Below are positions 62,338-64,000 of a stretch of DNA of 64,000 nucleotides, piece by piece; the stretch's first letter is position 1; the number at the start of each line of letters is the position of its first letter. The position numbers and the translations under genes were made by a program. This DNA is from Kastovskya adunca ATA6-11-RM4 (GTDB taxonomy: Bacteria; Cyanobacteriota; Cyanobacteriia; Cyanobacteriales; Coleofasciculaceae): assembly GCA_019359445.1 (NCBI GenBank), contig JAHHHJ010000016.1, positions 1-64,000 of the forward strand. Direction: 5' to 3'. The notes beneath the pieces were generated by a model. That model ran no database searches and had not been told where the DNA came from. It saw only the letters and a program-made list of their open reading frames with translations.

Positions 62338-63822
62338 TTATCCTTGTAAATGCTTGCTAATTGCCTCTGTTACCGTCTGAATTACTTGCACACGGGCAAA
62401 ATACTTGTCATTAGCCGCAACAAGCGTCCAAGGAGCAGTGGGGGTATTAGTCCGCTGAATCGCTTGATTGACTGCCACCTCATACAACCCCCATTGTTCG
62501 CGATTGCGCCAATCTTCGTCTGTGAGTTTGTATTGCTTGAAGGGGTCATCTTGGCGACTCTTAAAACGCTGGAGCTGTTCATCTGGGCTAATGTGCAACC
62601 AGAACTTGACCAGCACGTAACTAGCATTAGTTAACTGCGCTTCAAACTCGTTGATTTCCCGATAGGCGCGACGCCACTCGATCGCCGTTGCCAAGCCTTC
62701 CACTCGTTCCACTAAAACCCGTCCATACCAAGAGCGGTCAAAAATCCCAATCGTTCCGGTATTAGGTAGGCGTCGCCAGAAGCGCCAGAGATAGTGGTGA
62801 GCCTTTTCTTCGTCTGTAGGAGCGGCAAAGGTGTTAACGACATAACTGCGAGGGTCAAGAACATCCGTCAAGCGTTTAATTGCTCCGCCCTTACCCGCCG
62901 CATCCCAGCCTTCAAATAGCACCAGCACTGGCACCTGCTGTTGATAAATTTTCTGTTGGAGTTTACGCAGTTCGACCTGAGCTTGACGGAGTTGCTTTTT
63001 GTATTCATCGGAGGAGAGGCTGAGGCTGAGGTCAACTTGCGCCAAGGCGTCGGGTTCGGTGGGGGTGAGTTGCTCTTGGGGAGGCAGTACAGGGGCAGGC
63101 ATCTGCAACTGATGTCGATCCAGAGCCTCGGTGAGGGTGGCAACGAGTTGGGTGAGAACTTTCACCCTCGCCCAGCGTTTATCGTTGCCTTCCACAAGTG
63201 TCCAGGGAGCAACACCTGTAGAGGTGTAAATCAACATTTCTTCGGCAAAGGCGGCATACTCGTCATAGCGTTTGGCTTGCTGCCAATCTTCTGGGCGCAC
63301 GCGCCACGCGTCTAATTCATCCTTGGCATATTTTTTTAACCGATCTTTAAGTTCTTTTTGACCCAGGTGAATCCAGAATTTGGCGATCACTACCCCATCA
63401 TCCACCAATTGCCGCTCAAAGGCGTTGATCTGCCGAATCGCCATCGGCACCTCCACCGCCGAAACTCGATCAAACAGGCGGTCTTCTAAGACATGGGTAT
63501 ACCAGCTATGGTAAAAAATGCCGATACTGCCATTTGCAGGCAATTTTTGCCAAAATCGCCATAAAAACGGGTATTGCTGCTCTTGTTCGCTGGGAGGCCA
63601 AATTGGATGTACGGTAAAGCCGCGTGGGTCCATGTAACCCACCATTTTTTTGACCAAAGAGCCTTTCCCTGCTGCCGCCCAGCCTTCGAGAACGACCACC
63701 ATCGGCAGCTTTTGATCCCGACAGGCTTTTTGAAGCGATCGCAACTGACGCATCAGCGCCTTAATTTGCGAATGGTAGGTACTTTTATCGAGAGAAAGAT
63801 CTAGATCTAGCGTCTCTAGCAT
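62338..63822 (-). CDS. pap: Polyphosphate:AMP phosphotransferase (double PPK2)
   Basis: The enzyme transfers phosphate from polyphosphate to AMP. The protein (494 residues from the ATG at 63822, MLETLDLDLSLD) has two PPK2 domains. The C-terminal one has the full Walker A EGWDAAGKGGAIKRL and DRSWYGRVLVERVEG. In the N-terminal one the Asp is lost (EGWAAAGKGS) and DRSWY is YHSWY, so it is probably not catalytic, as reported for double-domain PAP enzymes. The frame extends to an ATG at 63906, but family alignment favours the internal start. Confidence 0.9.
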   Translation of the reverse strand: MLETLDLDLSLDKSTYHSQIKALMRQLRSLQKACRDQKLPMVVVLEGWAAAGKGSLVKKMVGYMDPRGFTVHPIWPPSEQEQQYPFLWRFWQKLPANGSIGIFYHSWYTHVLEDRLFDRVSAVEVPMAIRQINAFERQLVDDGVVIAKFWIHLGQKELKDRLKKYAKDELDAWRVRPEDWQQAKRYDEYAAFAEEMLIYTSTGVAPWTLVEGNDKRWARVKVLTQLVATLTEALDRHQLQMPAPVLPPQEQLTPTEPDALAQVDLSLSLSSDEYKKQLRQAQVELRKLQQKIYQQQVPVLVLFEGWDAAGKGGAIKRLTDVLDPRSYVVNTFAAPTDEEKAHHYLWRFWRRLPNTGTIGIFDRSWYGRVLVERVEGLATAIEWRRAYREINEFEAQLTNASYVLVKFWLHISPDEQLQRFKSRQDDPFKQYKLTDEDWRNREQWGLYEVAVNQAIQRTNTPTAPWTLVAANDKYFARVQVIQTVTEAISKHLQG

Positions 63823-63910
63823 AGACTTAAAGAGTTTTAGGTTGTGTTGTACTGAAAATAAGTAACGACTTTCAACAGTTAGGTAGGACGAAAACTGGGG
63901 AGGCATTCAG

Positions 63911-64000
63911 GTGTCGCAAGTCAAACCAACAATTTTAGTAACGGGTGGTGCAGGATATATTGGTTCTCATGCGGTGCTAGCGCTACAAAAGACAGGATAC
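63911..64000 (+). CDS. galE: UDP-glucose 4-epimerase, N-terminal part
   Basis: Thirty codons from a GTG encode VKPTILVTGGAGYIGSHAVL, the Rossmann NAD-binding start of GalE, and the frame runs off the window end. GalE interconverts UDP-glucose and UDP-galactose for surface glycans. It is divergent from the polyphosphate enzyme gene, whose longest frame starts 4 bp away. Confidence 0.85.
   Translation, partial: MSQVKPTILVTGGAGYIGSHAVLALQKTGY

Overview
The window is cyanobacterial chromosome. It carries the extrinsic photosystem II cytochrome genes psbV and psbV2, plastocyanin (petE), a high-light-inducible protein, a beta-carotene ketolase (crtW-like), a PTOX-type plastoquinol oxidase and the beta subunit of acetyl-CoA carboxylase. 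The HIP1 octamer GCGATCGC recurs throughout, and intergenic spacers hold degenerate heptamer repeats of the CTTCACC/CTTCATA kind. These traits suggest a filamentous or otherwise large-genome cyanobacterium, but I cannot name genus or species. No rRNA, tRNA, CRISPR array, prophage or intact transposase gene was seen.

Layout. 1-1281: 3' part of a polysaccharide tyrosine-kinase gene. 1346-5027 (minus strand): two tandem rhomboid proteases, petE, psbV2 and psbV. 5243-9324 (minus): an IF2_N-like small protein, accD, a DUF2007-like protein, prepilin peptidase and leuB. 9404-12557: a PIN-gene remnant, then an ABC-2 type ATPase and permease. 12609-15747 (minus): ferredoxin, a carotenoid-desaturase-like flavoprotein and a secreted protein. 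16030-22637 (mainly plus): asnS, DUF1824, a YjbQ-family protein, an Hli protein, crtW, DUF1802, an aldo/keto reductase and rpsU. 22875-28082: a scarred locus where an SMI1/KNR4 gene sits between two copies of a histidine-kinase 3' end, then an AMIN-domain protein and a class III adenylate cyclase. 28595-35118: a nucleoside transporter, DinB, a PedR-like regulator, a PfkB kinase, a MidA-like methyltransferase and a GUN4-domain lipoprotein. 35611-41846: VanZ, a surface-polysaccharide group (one acetyltransferase, two glycosyltransferases), cobU and a pentapeptide protein. 42502-54955: accessory metabolism and defence-like genes (GDSL esterase, creatininase, two Uma2 nucleases, a deletion-scarred FAD oxidase, a CodA-like deaminase, a PHP phosphoesterase, a GATase, GNAT, a CDF transporter, a VWA protein). 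55158-63906: a cobalt/nickel permease behind a cobalamin riboswitch, a double-fasciclin protein, an ABC exporter, PTOX, a DUF218 protein and a PPK2-type polyphosphate:AMP phosphotransferase. The window ends in the first 30 codons of galE.

How the genes fit together. Photosynthetic electron transport and photoprotection recur: plastocyanin, PsbV and PsbV2, ferredoxin, PTOX as an electron valve, Hli plus ketocarotenoid synthesis, and a PedR-like redox regulator. Cobalt supply (riboswitch-linked HupE) and CobU both serve cobalamin. The most unusual features are marks of genome plasticity: intergenic repeat DNA that has entered the reading frame of the MidA-like gene, a duplicated kinase tail bracketing an orphan immunity-like gene, a pair of MITE-like elements, and several gene remnants. 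I see no clearly new multi-gene system. The best candidates for undescribed biology are the GUN4 lipoprotein, the duplicated C-terminal domain of the VWA protein, and the repeat insertion into a conserved enzyme.
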